Of a DNA stretch of 64,000 nucleotides, positions 62,201-64,000 are shown piece by piece; positions within the stretch are counted from its first letter, which is position 1, and each line of letters begins with the position of its first letter. The stretch lies in contig JALJCS010000009.1 of NCBI GenBank assembly GCA_023055355.1, positions 22,779,001 to 22,843,000 of the forward strand. Reading direction: 5' to 3'. The stretch comes from Agelaius tricolor. Taxonomy: Eukaryota; Chordata; Aves; Passeriformes; Icteridae. Under the pieces are notes generated by a model. That model was given only the letters and a program-made list of their open reading frames with translations. It did not search any database and was not told where the DNA came from. Both the position numbers and the translations under genes were made by a program.

Positions 62201-64000
62201 ATTCTGTCAAGATGTAGCTGGATGGATTCTGCCAGCACAAGGTTTGATGAGGCAATTTTATTTCTTAATCTTTTGTTCCACCTCTGATTGGATTCTCTTC
62301 CTAGCCAGATGCAATGTTAGAGAAGCGTGACGAAATCTTTTAGCTGTGTGGTGTTCATTGTGTGGATTCAGTTGGCTGAAATTGCTGGAGACAATTTAGT
62401 TCTCAGAAGCTTAAAATATTCTGTACCATAATGGAAAGATTTACTGGGCAGATTAATCTCACTGAAATGTAAATATTTCAGTATTTGATCATAGCAATAT
62501 ATCCCTTCATCTGAGCACAACTCACAACAGACTGGCCTGTCCTCTTTCTCTAAAAGGGTCTGGGTTCTGTAGGCATTCTTCTGAAATCACTTAAATGCTG
62601 TTTCAACTATTGCCTCCCAATCAGTGTTAAAAGAAAACAGATATATGAAAGGTCATGTGAGAAAAAACCTTCCCTGTGCATAGAACTCCTTCCTGAAATA
62701 GCAGCTCTAATGCCTGATCTTTCCAATCACTGGATATTTGTATCCCTTAAAGCAGTTGGGTTTTCATAACAGTTAATGGTCAGGGAGCCATGGGAGGTGT
62801 ACATGCCAGATGATGAGAGCTCCTGTATGAGCTCTCTAATAAAACCCTACTTATTTTTTTGTAATGTATTTTCTCTTTTTTACTGAAATTGGGTTATTCA
62901 CCATTTCTGTTTTTCTTAAAACACAATATAAGTACTTGATATAACGCTGCACATGTGTGTTAGAAAATTCTCATAGAACATCTCTGAGATTAAATCAGTT
63001 AAAATATCCCCTCAGGTTGCGGATTTTCTGTAGAGAGAGGTTTAGAGAACAGATTTTCTTACAATGGATAATTCTAATAGGTTTCTGCTAACCAGATCAA
63101 GCTGTGTTGTGTTTTGGCAAAAAACAGACTCACTCATATGAGTGACAGGTTATTTTTCTAGAGTACAAGCAACCATTTGCTTCTGCTTTGAGAAATTCTC
63201 TCACAAGAGAAAGGAAGATATTTAGCACATGAACAGCATTCATATTTGCTCAGTATTGCTTCATTTTAGTAGGTTGAGTTGAAAGAACTCCATGGGGCAC
63301 AAGAAATCATAAAATCCTCTTTAATTATTTTCATTCTCTGGAACACATCTTCACTGAGTAACAAAGATGACTCATTTGGCTGATCTTAGGTTTTACAGTC
63401 TACCTCGTGGATACATAAGGGTTACATGGAGCTCTGCTCAGATATGCAATTGATTTATTGATTTGTGTGAGTCCTTAAACTCTCTTTGAACTGTGAGTCA
63501 TTAATTCAGTAGTGAAAAATAATGATTAAGCAAGTGTTCTTTTGACATCATAGGTGGGAAGAGGTTCTGAGAGTTAAAATCAAGTTAGGTGAATGGTCTA
63601 ATTATGAGAAATTGAATTCTTTCAACACACTGGAGGTGTCATCTGAAAAAAAAGTTATTTCAGTTAGCTCAGATCCTTCCTGGTATTCTTTCAAAATGAT
63701 TGCTTTATTCAATTAAATTACAATGGCAGAGTCGGAAGTATTTAATAGTATATTTAAAGAAGTCTTCTTTAGAAAAACAAAATATAAGTATGATACATGC
63801 AGCTTTTGTCCCCTAGCCTGTCTTAAAAGTTGCTTGTGAAGGACTCGTAAGACTGACAGCAGATTTTAATAAGTCAAGATCACTTTTTTCCTGTACTTTT
63901 ATTATTTTGCTCAGGAAAATACATCTGTATAGTAATTACCAGCTTGATTGTGTAATCCATAGACCCTCTTGACTGATGACTATCCTGCTTCAATTTAACT

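Larger units (their letters stand above)
55993..64000 (+). other. SPAG17: SPAG17 intron 3 (incomplete, at least 8.0 kb)
   Basis: Starts at the exon 3 donor GTAGGT and runs off the window. I looked for the next conserved SPAG17 segment and did not find it, so the intron probably continues beyond 64000. The sequence is AT-rich and mostly unique, with a purine tract at 58195-58229, a (TTATTG)n tract at 59191-59219 and an A run near 62068. Open frames such as 57077-57394 and 62013-62330 show no homology I recognise. Confidence 0.72.

Overview
The window looks like a piece of bird nuclear genome. The composition is AT-leaning and non-coding. The interspersed repeats are CR1 LINEs: a well-preserved 3' fragment on the + strand near 19.25-19.70 kb, two antisense 3' fragments near 46.0-46.4 and 55.3-55.7 kb, and two much older antisense copies near 5.8-6.1 and 33.9-34.1 kb. 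There are also retroviral-LTR-like blocks near 8.3-8.8 and 17.8-18.3 kb. CR1 as the main interspersed repeat points to a bird (or at least a sauropsid). I cannot name the species.

Only one protein-coding gene is supported. It is the 5' end of SPAG17, the sperm-associated antigen 17 / PF6 homologue of the ciliary central-pair apparatus, on the + strand. Exon 1 (46505-46597), exon 2 (55005-55145) and exon 3 (55933-55992) are all in phase 0 with good GT/AG borders. Joined, they give 98 codons that align with the N-terminus of vertebrate SPAG17 as I remember it. Exon 4 and the rest of this large gene lie beyond the right edge. The promoter is a CpG-rich block with a candidate RFX X-box about 50 bp before the ATG. 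Its upstream flank is an antisense CR1 tail.

Positions 1 to about 46000 hold no recognisable exon, RNA gene or pseudogene. In mammals the interval upstream of SPAG17 is a gene desert reaching TBX15, and this stretch fits that arrangement, but TBX15 itself is not seen here. It contains scattered CR1 and LTR remnants, homopolymers, a (ATCAT)n pentamer tract, several blocks strongly purine-rich on the + strand, G-rich tracts and three clean inverted repeats. The best of these is a 48-bp near-perfect palindrome at 28849-28896.

Positions 46598-64000 are SPAG17 introns 1 (8.4 kb), 2 (0.8 kb) and 3 (more than 8 kb), with an (AT)n tract of about 36 units and other simple repeats. I found no clearly undescribed system. 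The observations most worth checking are the CR1-flanked ciliary promoter with its X-box, the 48-bp palindrome, the two LTR-like blocks and the repeated purine-strand asymmetry.
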